A DNA stretch of 43,884 bases from Symploca sp. SIO2C1 (GTDB taxonomy: Bacteria > Cyanobacteriota > Cyanobacteriia > Cyanobacteriales > Coleofasciculaceae), in assembly GCA_010692635.1 (NCBI GenBank), contig JAAHGL010000007.1, positions 86,049 through 129,932 on the forward strand. Direction: 5' to 3'. The notes beneath the pieces are model-generated. The model was not told the DNA's origin. It did not search any database and saw only the letters and a program-made list of their open reading frames with translations. Each line of letters begins with the position of its first letter. The first letter of the stretch is position 1. This document shows, piece by piece, positions 37,332 through 43,884 of this stretch. The translations under genes and the position numbers were made by a program.

Positions 37332-37709
37332 ATGGTTCAACGGATAGAGGAAATACTCGGTACTACAATTACAGAATATACGCCCAACGCTATCAAATTT
37401 GAGGGCTTGTCTTTGGAAACCTTACAACAGATTATTGAAGAGGGATACACCACACTCTCGGCAAATTTTAATGCTGCTCCATCAGTGGGTTCATTCATCG
37501 AATTTGGTCAGTACTGCCAGAGAAGCGGAGTAATGGCAATCTTTGATGGAATTGCATTTGCCGACAAAGAAGCTTCAAATTTGGTTGTTGATACGATAAC
37601 AGTTATTGGCGTAAAAGACTTGAATTTTGCTGGGGAATTTGTACAATTTGTTTGGGGTTGCGATGAAATGGAAATTAGTTCCCAAAAATTATATGCTTGG
37701 TGGGATTAA
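37332..37709 (+). CDS. Hypothetical protein
   Basis: 125 residues starting MVQRIEEILGTTITEYTPNAIKFEGLS. Mixed alpha/beta composition, no signal peptide or membrane segment. Recognisable stretches such as APSVGSFIEFGQYCQRSGVMAIFDG and VQFVWGCDEMEISSQKLYAWWD do not lead me to a family. It follows the Uma2 gene by 36 bp on the same strand and precedes xisH by 136 bp. Codon use is like its neighbours. It could be a small accessory protein of the toxin/defence type common in such clusters, but nothing in the sequence proves it. Confidence 0.6.
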   Translation: MVQRIEEILGTTITEYTPNAIKFEGLSLETLQQIIEEGYTTLSANFNAAPSVGSFIEFGQYCQRSGVMAIFDGIAFADKEASNLVVDTITVIGVKDLNFAGEFVQFVWGCDEMEISSQKLYAWWD

Positions 37710-37845
37710 GGAAATGACACCGCTTGTTTCGCTTATTGCGTTTATTTTGTTAAACATTTATGATCGATAGTCAACGGATGCAAGCCTTTGTGAACTCGCT
37801 GCTAAGGCTCAAGAGTTAAATAGGGGCTATTTTAGAGAATAGCGC

Positions 37846-38259
37846 ATGGCAAAAGACATCTACCACAATAGGGTAAGAACTGCCTTGGAGAAAGACGGGT
37901 GGACAATTACAGATGAACTGTTCCGACTCACAATTGGCTCTCGCTCAGTCTACATCGATTTAGGAGCAGAAAAACTCATAGCTGCTGAAAAGGCAGGTCG
38001 TAAAATTGCTATTGAAATCAAAAGTTTTTTAAGTCCATCACCAGTCAATGACTTAGAAAGTGCATTAGGTCAATATATTCTTTATCGAGATGCTCTGAAA
38101 CGCTCACAATCAGAACGCATTCTTTATCTGGCTATTTCCAATGAAGTCTATTTAGATTTTTTTCAAGAAGAAATTGCGCAAATGGTAGTAGAAAGCCAAC
38201 AGCTGAAATTGATTATTTTTGATTCTAATAAAGCGGAGGTTGTAAAATGGATAGATTAG
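37846..38259 (+). CDS. xisH: XisH family protein
   Basis: 137 residues. MAKDIYHNRVRTALEKDGWTITDELFRL and IDLGAEKLIAAEKAGRKIAIEIKSFLSPSPVNDLESALGQYILYRDAL are diagnostic of XisH, named as a controlling factor for fdxN element excision in Anabaena. It carries a PD-(D/E)XK-like core (the Glu and Lys in IAIEIKSF). xisHI pairs are very common in cyanobacteria, usually with no excision element nearby, and none is seen here. It overlaps xisI by 13 bp, so translation is coupled. Confidence 0.92.
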   Translation: MAKDIYHNRVRTALEKDGWTITDELFRLTIGSRSVYIDLGAEKLIAAEKAGRKIAIEIKSFLSPSPVNDLESALGQYILYRDALKRSQSERILYLAISNEVYLDFFQEEIAQMVVESQQLKLIIFDSNKAEVVKWID

Positions 38260-38582
38260 ATCAATATCGAGACATTATTCAACGTATCCTAGAAACACAC
38301 CATCGAATCCCCTACAGTCACGGACAAATTGAGAGTAAATTGATAATTGATAGCGATCGCAATAATTTCGTACTGATGAATGCAGGTTGGGACGGCAAAC
38401 GCAGAATTCACGGTTGTGTTGTTCATGTCGAAATAATTGACGGTAAAATCTGGATTCAAAGAGACGGCATAGAAGATGGAATTACTGATGAACTTGTCGC
38501 CGCTGGAGTGAGCAAAGACAAAATCGTTTTGGCATTCCATCCACCCTACGTGCGACAGCATACTGGATATGCCATTGCTTAA
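38247..38582 (+). CDS. xisI: XisI family protein
   Basis: 111 residues: MDRLDQYRDIIQRILETHHRIPYSHGQIESKLIIDSDRNNFVLMNAGWDGKRRIHGCVVHVEIIDGKIWIQRDGIEDGITDELVAAGVSKDKIVLAFHPP condenses the whole XisI pattern, including WIQRDGIEDGI and LAFHPP. It is the constant partner of XisH, encoded with a 13-bp overlap. The pair may act as a two-component accessory or toxin-antitoxin-like unit; that is inference. Confidence 0.92.
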   Translation: MDRLDQYRDIIQRILETHHRIPYSHGQIESKLIIDSDRNNFVLMNAGWDGKRRIHGCVVHVEIIDGKIWIQRDGIEDGITDELVAAGVSKDKIVLAFHPPYVRQHTGYAIA

Positions 38583-38652
38583 AATTCGAGAGCATCTCAT
38601 TTACTTTTCTTAATATAGGTCAGTTTTTCATACCAAACCTACTTAGATAAGT

Positions 38653-38668
38653 AAGAGCGATCGCTCTT
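38653..38668. repeat. HIP1-centred 16-bp palindrome
   Basis: AAGAGCGATCGCTCTT in the gap between xisI and the C39-like peptidase gene; could serve as a weak hairpin. Confidence 0.7.
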
Positions 38669-38728
38669 CTTTTAAGTTAGAGTTTAAAGGTGTTATAGTA
38701 CAGTCTTTAATAGAACACTTAACAATTG

Positions 38729-39226
38729 ATGCAAGAGCGTTCGGGTGCTGCGGGTGGAAGTTGGCAAGTAATTGATGAAGTATTGGATTCAAATGTTGTG
38801 CGACAGCAGGATAATCTATCATGTGCTCCAGCTTGTGGTGAAATGCTGCTTCAAGAGCGAGGGATTAGTGATGTTACTCAAGCAGTGATTGCTGCTGAAA
38901 CGGGAGTGCCTGTAGATGTGAGATATCTAGCTGTTGTACTGAATAAATTAGCTCCAAGTAAGATTGGCGTATGGCGTGGTGGTAATTTTGGGGTTGAGCT
39001 AGCAGAAATGCCAATTCTTCTTGAAAGATTAATTACAAAGGGTTCCTGGGCAGCAGAAATGAAAGAATTTGGCAATCCTCTTGCTCATTTAGTGGTTGTT
39101 GACGGATTTGATAAGGCTGGAAGGTTACTGATTCGAGATCCTTGGCATGGCACTAGGTATAAAATGGAGAAAGTAGAGTTTTTGAATTATTGGAATACAA
39201 GAGGTCTTTACCTGGAGAACAACTGA
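38729..39226 (+). CDS. C39/papain-like cysteine peptidase
   Basis: 165 residues from the ATG at 38729. Papain-like fold of the peptidase C39-like/AvrRpt2-like type: Gln and Cys in VRQQDNLSCAPACGEMLLQERG (catalytic Cys in SCAPAC), His in PLAHLVVVDGFDKAGRLLIRDP, and Asp in RDPWHGTRYKM. There is no ABC-transporter part, so this is a stand-alone peptidase. The N-terminus has a Gly-Gly (GAAGG) that resembles a processing site, possibly by chance. No signal peptide. Its stop overlaps the next start by one base (TGATG), forming a tight two-gene unit. Substrate unknown. Confidence 0.75.
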   Translation: MQERSGAAGGSWQVIDEVLDSNVVRQQDNLSCAPACGEMLLQERGISDVTQAVIAAETGVPVDVRYLAVVLNKLAPSKIGVWRGGNFGVELAEMPILLERLITKGSWAAEMKEFGNPLAHLVVVDGFDKAGRLLIRDPWHGTRYKMEKVEFLNYWNTRGLYLENN

Positions 39227-39570
39227 TGAAGGCAAGTGTGATTTCAATTCAGCCTCTAGAAGGAACAAATCAATTTCAAGTTCTCATGTTAATTGGTAAT
39301 AACCATAAGCAATTTACTTTTACGGTTGAGCAGCCTCAGCAAGAATCCTTTGCTGTTATTGGTGGAGATATTGATTTCTGTAAGTTTTTCAGCTTTAATC
39401 AACATATATCAGCTAAAGTAGGGGATTTAGTCGGGCAAGTTGATAGAGGTCAAATCATTAAATTACCTGTGGCTGTGGGTGATTTTTATACTCCAGAAGT
39501 AGCAATAGAGCAGCAAAAGCGTTTCCGTTCAAGGGATGACATGTTCAACAAGCAGCCAGTAGCTGAATAA
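39226..39570 (+). CDS. Hypothetical partner of the C39-like peptidase
   Basis: 114 residues from the ATG at 39226, which overlaps the TGA of the peptidase gene by one base. Beta-rich N-terminal half (VISIQPLEGTNQFQVLMLIGNNHKQFTFTVEQ) and a charged C-terminus (EQQKRFRSRDDMFNKQ). No signal peptide, no membrane segment, and no family that I recognise. The coupling implies that the two products are made in similar amounts, as for an inhibitor, substrate or immunity partner; this is inference. A MITE starts 3 bp after the stop. Confidence 0.65.
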   Translation: MKASVISIQPLEGTNQFQVLMLIGNNHKQFTFTVEQPQQESFAVIGGDIDFCKFFSFNQHISAKVGDLVGQVDRGQIIKLPVAVGDFYTPEVAIEQQKRFRSRDDMFNKQPVAE

Positions 39571-39573
39571 GTA

Positions 39574-39796
39574 GGGCTTGCTGAACGAGTGTAGAAGCAA
39601 TGTCAGACAGTGCTTTCAAGGATTTTGTAGGCGAAATAAATGCAAGGAAATTGCATCTTTGGCCTCAAAAACCTTGCACAATTGAAGAAAATCCCGCTTG
39701 CTTTACATCGATTATCACTCTGGAACTGTTCCCTGTTCCCCGTTCCCTGTTCCCTCCTCTTTCTGCCAGACTGTTTCCGACTTATTCAGCAAGCCC
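39574..39796 (+). mobile_element. MITE family 1, copy 3
   Basis: 223 bp with ends GGGCTTGCTG...CAGCAAGCCC and TA on both flanks. The interior keeps the AGTGCTTTC and CCTTGCAC landmarks. The array slot holds four CTGTTCC-type units at 39726-39753. Confidence 0.85.
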
Positions 39797-39807
39797 TAAC
39801 AATTAAC

Positions 39808-39844
39808 AAGGAATGAAGCATTTATCCTAGTTTTGAGCACTTGC
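39808..39844. repeat. Short dispersed repeat shared with MITE copy 1
   Basis: AAGGAATGAAGCATTTATCC followed by T and, after a short gap, GAGCACTT is the reverse complement of a segment inside MITE copy 1 (25733-25768). Here it lies just outside MITE copy 3, so it is either a separate repeat or a remnant of a longer element. Confidence 0.7.
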
Positions 39845-39938
39845 ATTATATGAAGTGGGATTTATAGCCTCATTATTCAAAAAATCATAAGTTCTCCCTT
39901 ATCTCTCCATCTCCCCACACTCCCCACACTCTCTTCTC

Positions 39939-40092
39939 TTACCACGGGCTGCCTATCATCGTGAAAGCTGCCCAGTAATAGGGATGGGATAACTTTTGAT
40001 TGCCCCGTGCTGCCATTTCTGGTGGTAAAGGTATCTCCCCTAGTTGTTCTAGCCCTTGCAGTTTACCGTTTTCCAGACGGATTTTTCCTTCT
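39939..40092 (-). pseudogene. C-terminal remnant of a CHAT-domain gene
   Basis: A minus-strand frame of about 50 codons ends with LSHPYYWAAFTMIGSPW and a TAA at 39941-39939. It is preceded by GLEQLGEIPLPPEMAARGNQK. HPYYWAAF..IG.PW is the usual last strand of CHAT peptidase-like domains. Nothing upstream remains: the frame stops at the 98-bp inverted-repeat element at 40093, beyond which bioB lies. A dead gene end, from a different CHAT subgroup than 17550-18305. Confidence 0.75.
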
Positions 40093-40190
40093 GGAGTTTA
40101 GACTAAATCCCATTTTTACACCATATATGGTGGTTATCAACTGATAAATTACTCTATATATGGCGTATTTTTTGAGTTAGTCTAAACTCC
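40093..40190. mobile_element. 98-bp MITE-like element, family 3
   Basis: Perfect 14-bp inverted repeats GGAGTTTAGACTAA/TTAGTCTAAACTCC bound a 98-bp AT-rich segment with an internal palindrome CACCATATATGGTG. It joins a CHAT remnant on one side and bioB on the other. The right repeat encodes the last two codons and stop of bioB. No target duplication recognised. Confidence 0.75.
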
Positions 40191-41228
40191 AATTACTAGC
40201 TCCTCTTTAAGTTCACCTTCCCAAGGAGAACCATCTGCTGACTCCAAAACAAACCCAGCATCCTGGATCATCTTGAAATCATTGGCTGCAGCTTGACCTG
40301 CTGTGGTTAAATAGTCACCAATGAAGATGGAATTTGCTGGATAGAGTCCAAGAGGTTGGAGAGACTGGAGGTGTACTTCTCGCCCTCCAGCAATTCGGAT
40401 TTCCTGTGCCGGGAGCAGGAAGCGGAAAAGACAGAGAATGCGTAAGCAGCGGCGGGGGTTGAGTTCTCGTACCTCGGCTAAGGGAGTTCCTGGGATAGGA
40501 ATCAGAAAGTTGATTGGGACACTAGTTACTTCGAGTTCCCGCAAAGCAAATGCTAGATCAATGACATCTTCATCTGATTCTCCCATACCGAGGATGCCTC
40601 CACAGCAAGTAGTGATTCCTGCGGTTTGCACATTTTTGATTGTTGCTACCCGATCATTGAAAGTATGGGTAGTGCAGATTTGGGAATGGTAGTTTTCTGA
40701 GGTGTTGAGGTTATGATTTACCCTGTCTACTCCTGCTTCTGCTAAGCGGTGTGTCTGCTCTTCACTCAATAGCCCTAGGCAAGCACAAACTTTGAGTTCG
40801 TATTTTGCCTTCACTTCCCGCACTGCCTCTAGAACCTTGGTGAAGACGAACTCGTTGGGAGAGCGCCCAGAGATCACAAAACAGAAAGTTCCTGCCTTTA
40901 ATTCCTGGGCTCGTTCAGCAGCACTGAGGATTTTTTCTTGGGCTAGCAGAGGATACTTGGCAATCTCTGCTGTGGAGATTTTGGATTGGGAGCAGTAGTT
41001 ACAATCTTCTGGACACAAACCACTCTGAGCATTGAGGAGGAAGTGGAGCCGCACCCGATTTTCCCAGTAGTGATGGCGCACTCGGTAGGCAGCAGCTAGC
41101 TGTTCGAGAAGAACTACATCGGGGGCATGTAGTACAGCTAGGGCTTCCTCTCTCGTAAGTCGCTCACCTGCCAGGGAACGCTCAGCTAGGAGGTTCCAGT
41201 TGGGAAGGCTCTTCGGGCATTGGCTCAT
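40182..41228 (-). CDS. bioB: Biotin synthase
   Basis: 348 residues. Radical SAM CxxxCxxC motif in [85 protein letters not shown] and [36 protein letters not shown] follow in the expected order. It inserts sulfur into dethiobiotin, the last step of biotin synthesis. The extreme C-terminus ([10 protein letters not shown]) is formed partly by an inserted element, so the original stop may have been different. Other bio genes are not in the window. Confidence 0.95.
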   Translation of the reverse strand: MSQCPKSLPNWNLLAERSLAGERLTREEALAVLHAPDVVLLEQLAAAYRVRHHYWENRVRLHFLLNAQSGLCPEDCNYCSQSKISTAEIAKYPLLAQEKILSAAERAQELKAGTFCFVISGRSPNEFVFTKVLEAVREVKAKYELKVCACLGLLSEEQTHRLAEAGVDRVNHNLNTSENYHSQICTTHTFNDRVATIKNVQTAGITTCCGGILGMGESDEDVIDLAFALRELEVTSVPINFLIPIPGTPLAEVRELNPRRCLRILCLFRFLLPAQEIRIAGGREVHLQSLQPLGLYPANSIFIGDYLTTAGQAAANDFKMIQDAGFVLESADGSPWEGELKEELVIGV

Positions 41229-41234
41229 GATCGG

Positions 41235-41269
41235 TTATTGGTTGTTGGTTTTTGGTTGTTTGTTGTTTG
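41235..41269. repeat. Heptamer array upstream of bioB
   Basis: Units ttattgg, ttgttgg, tttttgg, ttgtttg, ttgtttg directly upstream of the bioB start, followed by roughly complementary A-rich sequence (CTAATAACAAACTAA), so a hairpin is possible. Confidence 0.8.
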
Positions 41270-41330
41270 TACCAAAAATCTGTAACTAATAACAAACTAA
41301 AGCAGAACTTACCTAGCTACACCATATATA

Positions 41331-41530
41331 GGGCTTGCTGAATAAGTCGTAATTTTCGGGTTCCATAGGTGTTAGGTGTTAGGTGAGGGAAAGAGGTGGT
41401 AGGTGTTAGGGATTTTCCACAAGTGGTGCAAGGTTTTTGAACTAAAAGATACCATTTCCTTGCACTTGGGCTCGAAAAAAATGATTGAAAGCCTTGTATT
41501 GCATAGCTTCCACACTTATACAGCAAACCC
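41331..41530 (-). mobile_element. MITE family 1, copy 4 (reversed)
   Basis: 200 bp with GGGCTTGCTG...CAGCAAACCC ends and TA flanks, inverted relative to copies 1-3. Read on the minus strand, its interior closely follows copy 2, including the (A)ACACCT-type array (41366-41386 in + orientation: taggtgt, taggtgt, taggtga), but with fewer units. Confidence 0.85.
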
Positions 41531-41636
41531 TACATAGAGTTAAAGGTGCGTTATGCTACGCTAACACACCCTATAAATAGAGGCTTTGCCTAAGTCCTGT
41601 AAAGGCAAGGCAATTGTCATCCTGTAAATTCCAGAC
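41531..41636. other. Dyads downstream of the membrane pentapeptide gene
   Basis: An imperfect stem GGTGCGTTA/CTAACACACC at about 41546-41571 and a shorter GCCT..AGGC dyad near 41586-41610, at the 3' side of the minus-strand pentapeptide gene. Possible terminators; no T-run. Confidence 0.35.
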
Positions 41637-43664
41637 TTAAACACCTACTAAGGTTAAGCCCAAACGTTCCTCAATGATGGGTAACAATTTTTGGCTTTCT
41701 TCCACCAATTGGGAATTCTTGGGCAAACTAGCAAATTTACTATTCAAAATCTTAATTGCTGTTTGAGCTAGATTGCGTATGGCTATCTCTTGGGGATTTT
41801 TTGCTGCTCCAGCTAAGGTTGCCACCTGTACTAATGCCTCAGCTGTATCTTCCTCACTTAAGTCAGCTTCAGCTTCAATTGCTCTTTGCAGCTTAGTTAA
41901 TAATTCTTGGATTTTTAGTTCGTCTCGTTTGAAAGGAGTAGTTAACTGAGTAATGACATGGGTAACACTACCACTGATTTCTCCTAAAATGACACTCCCA
42001 GTCATCTTGCTTGTTTGACTAATAGGCACCAAGTTCTTCTCTTGAGTGAGATAACTGAAGTAATCTTTGATTTTCTGGTTATCAGTGTCTTTTGGTAAGG
42101 TAATAGTCAGTACAAAATCATCATTATTTTTTTCAAGTTTGTGAGGAATAATTCCTGGATTATCCTCCATTAGTTGTTGATAGGTGGTAATAAAAGCTTC
42201 TCGATTCATACGCTTGGGCAGGTATATTCTTACAATATTCATCCAGAAACTTTGACAGATCTTTTCAAAATCACCAGAACCAAAAGTAAATACTTCATTC
42301 GGATCTTGAGGACGACGCTTCCGATCACCTTTTATCGGACAAGGATGTTCTAAAAGATAAATATAGCGACAATCTACCCGATCAAGCATTGTAGTGGAGT
42401 CAATCTCCCATGCTTCTAGACAAGACCCTGTTAAGTAAGCCCCCCTAAAATTAGTAGCATTTGCTTGAACTTGAGCAAGGTTCGCTTCTTCTAAATTAGC
42501 CCCTTGCAAAGTAGAGTGGCTAAGATTTGCTTTTTTTAGGTTTGCCTGGTTGAGATTTGCCCCAATCAAATTTGTTCCTTGAAGATTGGCACCTTCATAA
42601 GATTTTTTGTAGCCATTGCCAGTTACTAATAAGTCTCTAACCGCAGCCTGACGCAAAATAGAATCACCAACTCTAGCTAAATCAAGTTGTTTGGCTTCAT
42701 ACCAACGAGTACGAGTGATAATAGCTTCGAGAAAGTTAGTATTGTTGAGTAGAGCATAGTTGAAATTAGCGTCCGTTAAGTTTGCTTGACGAAAACTTGT
42801 TCCACCTGTAGAGGCAAAGACAACAGTAATATGGTGAATCCAAGCATATTTATCATCACCAGCTAGAGCCTGCCAAGCAATGTAATGACCTACTCCAAGT
42901 ACAGCCACAACTACCGTAACAGCAAGGATACTCCAACCTACTAGAAGCCCGAGTCCACCTAAATCTAGGGCTCCGCTAGCCCCAAACCCTATTTCTGCAA
43001 CAGTCCTAACCTCTCTAATAGTTCTCACTCCAGCTACGGCTACGACTACAAGCACAGCAATAGTCCCACCAGCAGAGCTTGCCACAGCCACAGCTACGGC
43101 TACTCCTAATGCTACTGCTATAGCTCCAATCACAGCTGAAATTATCGCGACAATCCCAGCTAAACCTGCAACCAGACTTACTACGAGCGCCACAACCGCA
43201 GTTACGCCTAATGCTACAATTCCAAGACCTTGAACTATGATGGCAATGAAAACAATTATCAGTGCTATTAAGGTGATTACACCAGCAAAAATACTATGCT
43301 GTTCGATAAAATCAGGAGTAAAAAACCATGTTATCCAGGAACTAGTGATTGGGGTAATCCATCCTGAGATCGTTAATAGTATTAATGAGACTATTACTAA
43401 AGAACTTGTCCAATGTTTTAATAATCCTGCTTGGGTGTGACTGAAATTAGCCTTGGTGAGAATAGCATTAGTGAAATTAGCACCTCGGATATCTGAGTAG
43501 GAGAAATTTGCACCGGTTAAATCTTCCCCTTGAAAAGATTTACCTCTGAGGTTGGCATGACGGAAGTCTTTTCCGATATTTGAGGAGGAGAAATTTGCAC
43601 CGATTGAATCTTCCCCTTCGAGGGATTTGCCTCTGAGGTTGATATGACGAAATTCTTTGTGCAT
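41637..43664 (-). CDS. Membrane protein with two pentapeptide-repeat blocks
   Basis: 675 residues. Block 1 (about 1-76) has pentapeptide repeats, with a 29-residue tandem duplication: KEFRHINLRGKSLEGED... then KDFRHANLRGKSFQGED.... Residues ~85-270 are strongly hydrophobic, Val/Ala/Gly-rich, with about six or seven predicted membrane segments (ITLIALIIVFIAIIVQGLGI; AVIGAIAVALGVAVAVAVAS). Block 2 (about 290-435) has further repeats (GANLQGTNLIGANLNQANLKKANLS). Residues 460-675 form a soluble domain with SFWMNIVRIYLPKRMNREAF and a helical end. The domain order resembles cyanobacterial membrane-anchored pentapeptide proteins; function unknown. A repeat cluster lies upstream. Confidence 0.82.
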   Translation of the reverse strand: MHKEFRHINLRGKSLEGEDSIGANFSSSNIGKDFRHANLRGKSFQGEDLTGANFSYSDIRGANFTNAILTKANFSHTQAGLLKHWTSSLVIVSLILLTISGWITPITSSWITWFFTPDFIEQHSIFAGVITLIALIIVFIAIIVQGLGIVALGVTAVVALVVSLVAGLAGIVAIISAVIGAIAVALGVAVAVAVASSAGGTIAVLVVVAVAGVRTIREVRTVAEIGFGASGALDLGGLGLLVGWSILAVTVVVAVLGVGHYIAWQALAGDDKYAWIHHITVVFASTGGTSFRQANLTDANFNYALLNNTNFLEAIITRTRWYEAKQLDLARVGDSILRQAAVRDLLVTGNGYKKSYEGANLQGTNLIGANLNQANLKKANLSHSTLQGANLEEANLAQVQANATNFRGAYLTGSCLEAWEIDSTTMLDRVDCRYIYLLEHPCPIKGDRKRRPQDPNEVFTFGSGDFEKICQSFWMNIVRIYLPKRMNREAFITTYQQLMEDNPGIIPHKLEKNNDDFVLTITLPKDTDNQKIKDYFSYLTQEKNLVPISQTSKMTGSVILGEISGSVTHVITQLTTPFKRDELKIQELLTKLQRAIEAEADLSEEDTAEALVQVATLAGAAKNPQEIAIRNLAQTAIKILNSKFASLPKNSQLVEESQKLLPIIEERLGLTLVGV

Positions 43665-43732
43665 AGGTAATGACAGAGTATAAAACTTTTTTGTGCAGAT
43701 TTAGTGCAGAAAATTCAAAAAATTAATCATTC

Positions 43733-43753
43733 GTTATTGGTCATTGGTTATTA
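43733..43753. repeat. Short heptamer array
   Basis: Units gttattg, gtcattg, gttatta upstream of the membrane pentapeptide gene (minus strand). Confidence 0.75.
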
Positions 43754-43755
43754 AG

Positions 43756-43884
43756 TAAGTAGGTGAAAAAAAACGATCATTGGATTTGTAGGGGCGGGTT
43801 TAGCTAAGATGCTTGCTACGTGTCCTGTTTCTCTCCTTCAAAACCCGCCCTGCCCATGTGAGTTTATTTATGCCCACCTACTTA
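43756..43884. repeat. Nested inverted-repeat element at the window end
   Basis: Outer arms TAAGTAGGTG (43756-43765) and CACCTACTTA (43875-43884) enclose inner arms GGGCGGGTTT (43792-43801) and AAACCCGCCC (43841-43850). No coding capacity. Probably a dispersed hairpin element; it may continue beyond the window. Confidence 0.7.

Noticed and set aside
37761-37820. Short frame MIDSQRMQAFVNSLLRLKS between the unknown gene and xisH
   Set aside because: Only 19 codons, no ribosome binding site and no recognisable family.
37846-38582. An fdxN-type excision element controlled by xisHI
   Set aside because: No xisF-type recombinase and no nif genes in the window; xisHI pairs are common without such elements.
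38289-38600. Minus-strand frame opposite xisI
   Set aside because: Shadow of a clearly recognisable xisI gene; no protein-like features of its own.

Overview
The window is a stretch of cyanobacterial chromosome. It carries light-independent protochlorophyllide reductase genes (chlL, chlN), geranylgeranyl reductase (chlP), ferredoxin-thioredoxin reductase (ftrC), the sulfolipid genes sqdB and sqdX, and a phototaxis operon with bilin-type GAF domains. It also has at least twenty copies of the cyanobacterial HIP1 octamer GCGATCGC. Many heptanucleotide tandem arrays, XisH/XisI, CHAT, Uma2 and Rpn-like genes point to a filamentous, repeat-rich lineage. I cannot name the genus.

Layout. 1-540: the end of an IS630-type element that appears to have split a VapC-like PIN gene. 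533-7455 (minus): a block glpD > sqdB > small lipoprotein-like gene > sqdX > DUF457/YdjM-type membrane protein > a PHP-like plus methyltransferase protein; the sulfolipid pair is its metabolic core. 7633-10189 (minus): ftrC with an overlapping DUF309 gene, a DUF1822 gene and a small repeat-invaded ORF. 10520-13469: an exported pentapeptide-repeat protein facing chlL-chlN across a perfect palindrome. 14001-25473: a lone response regulator, then a pix/ptx-type phototaxis operon in the order PATAN-REC (pixG), REC (pixH), CheW (pixI), four-GAF chemoreceptor (pixJ), CheA hybrid (pixL). This operon is interrupted between pixI and pixJ by fragments of an Rpn-like gene and a CHAT gene. 26091-33211: lysS with a KTSC tail, tRNA-Asp, chlP, an aldo/keto reductase and nadE. 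33445-39570: an accessory stretch with a secreted NHL-repeat/metzincin protein, a Uma2 protein, an unknown gene, xisH-xisI, and a C39/papain-like peptidase overlapping a small partner. 39939-43664: a CHAT remnant, bioB and a membrane pentapeptide-repeat protein.

The most unusual feature is the repeat landscape. About twenty short arrays with a strict 7-bp period, built from many unrelated unit sequences, lie between genes and inside MITE-like elements, provide the N-terminal codons of two phototaxis genes, and sit inside the reading frames of glpD and the PHP-methyltransferase gene. Four copies of one MITE family (ends GGGCTTGCTG/CAGCAAGCCC) each carry a heptamer array in the same internal slot. 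A third repeat family of about 45 bp is bracketed by heptamer arrays.

No CRISPR array, rRNA operon or complete transposase gene was seen. All assignments come from reading the sequence; no database search was run.
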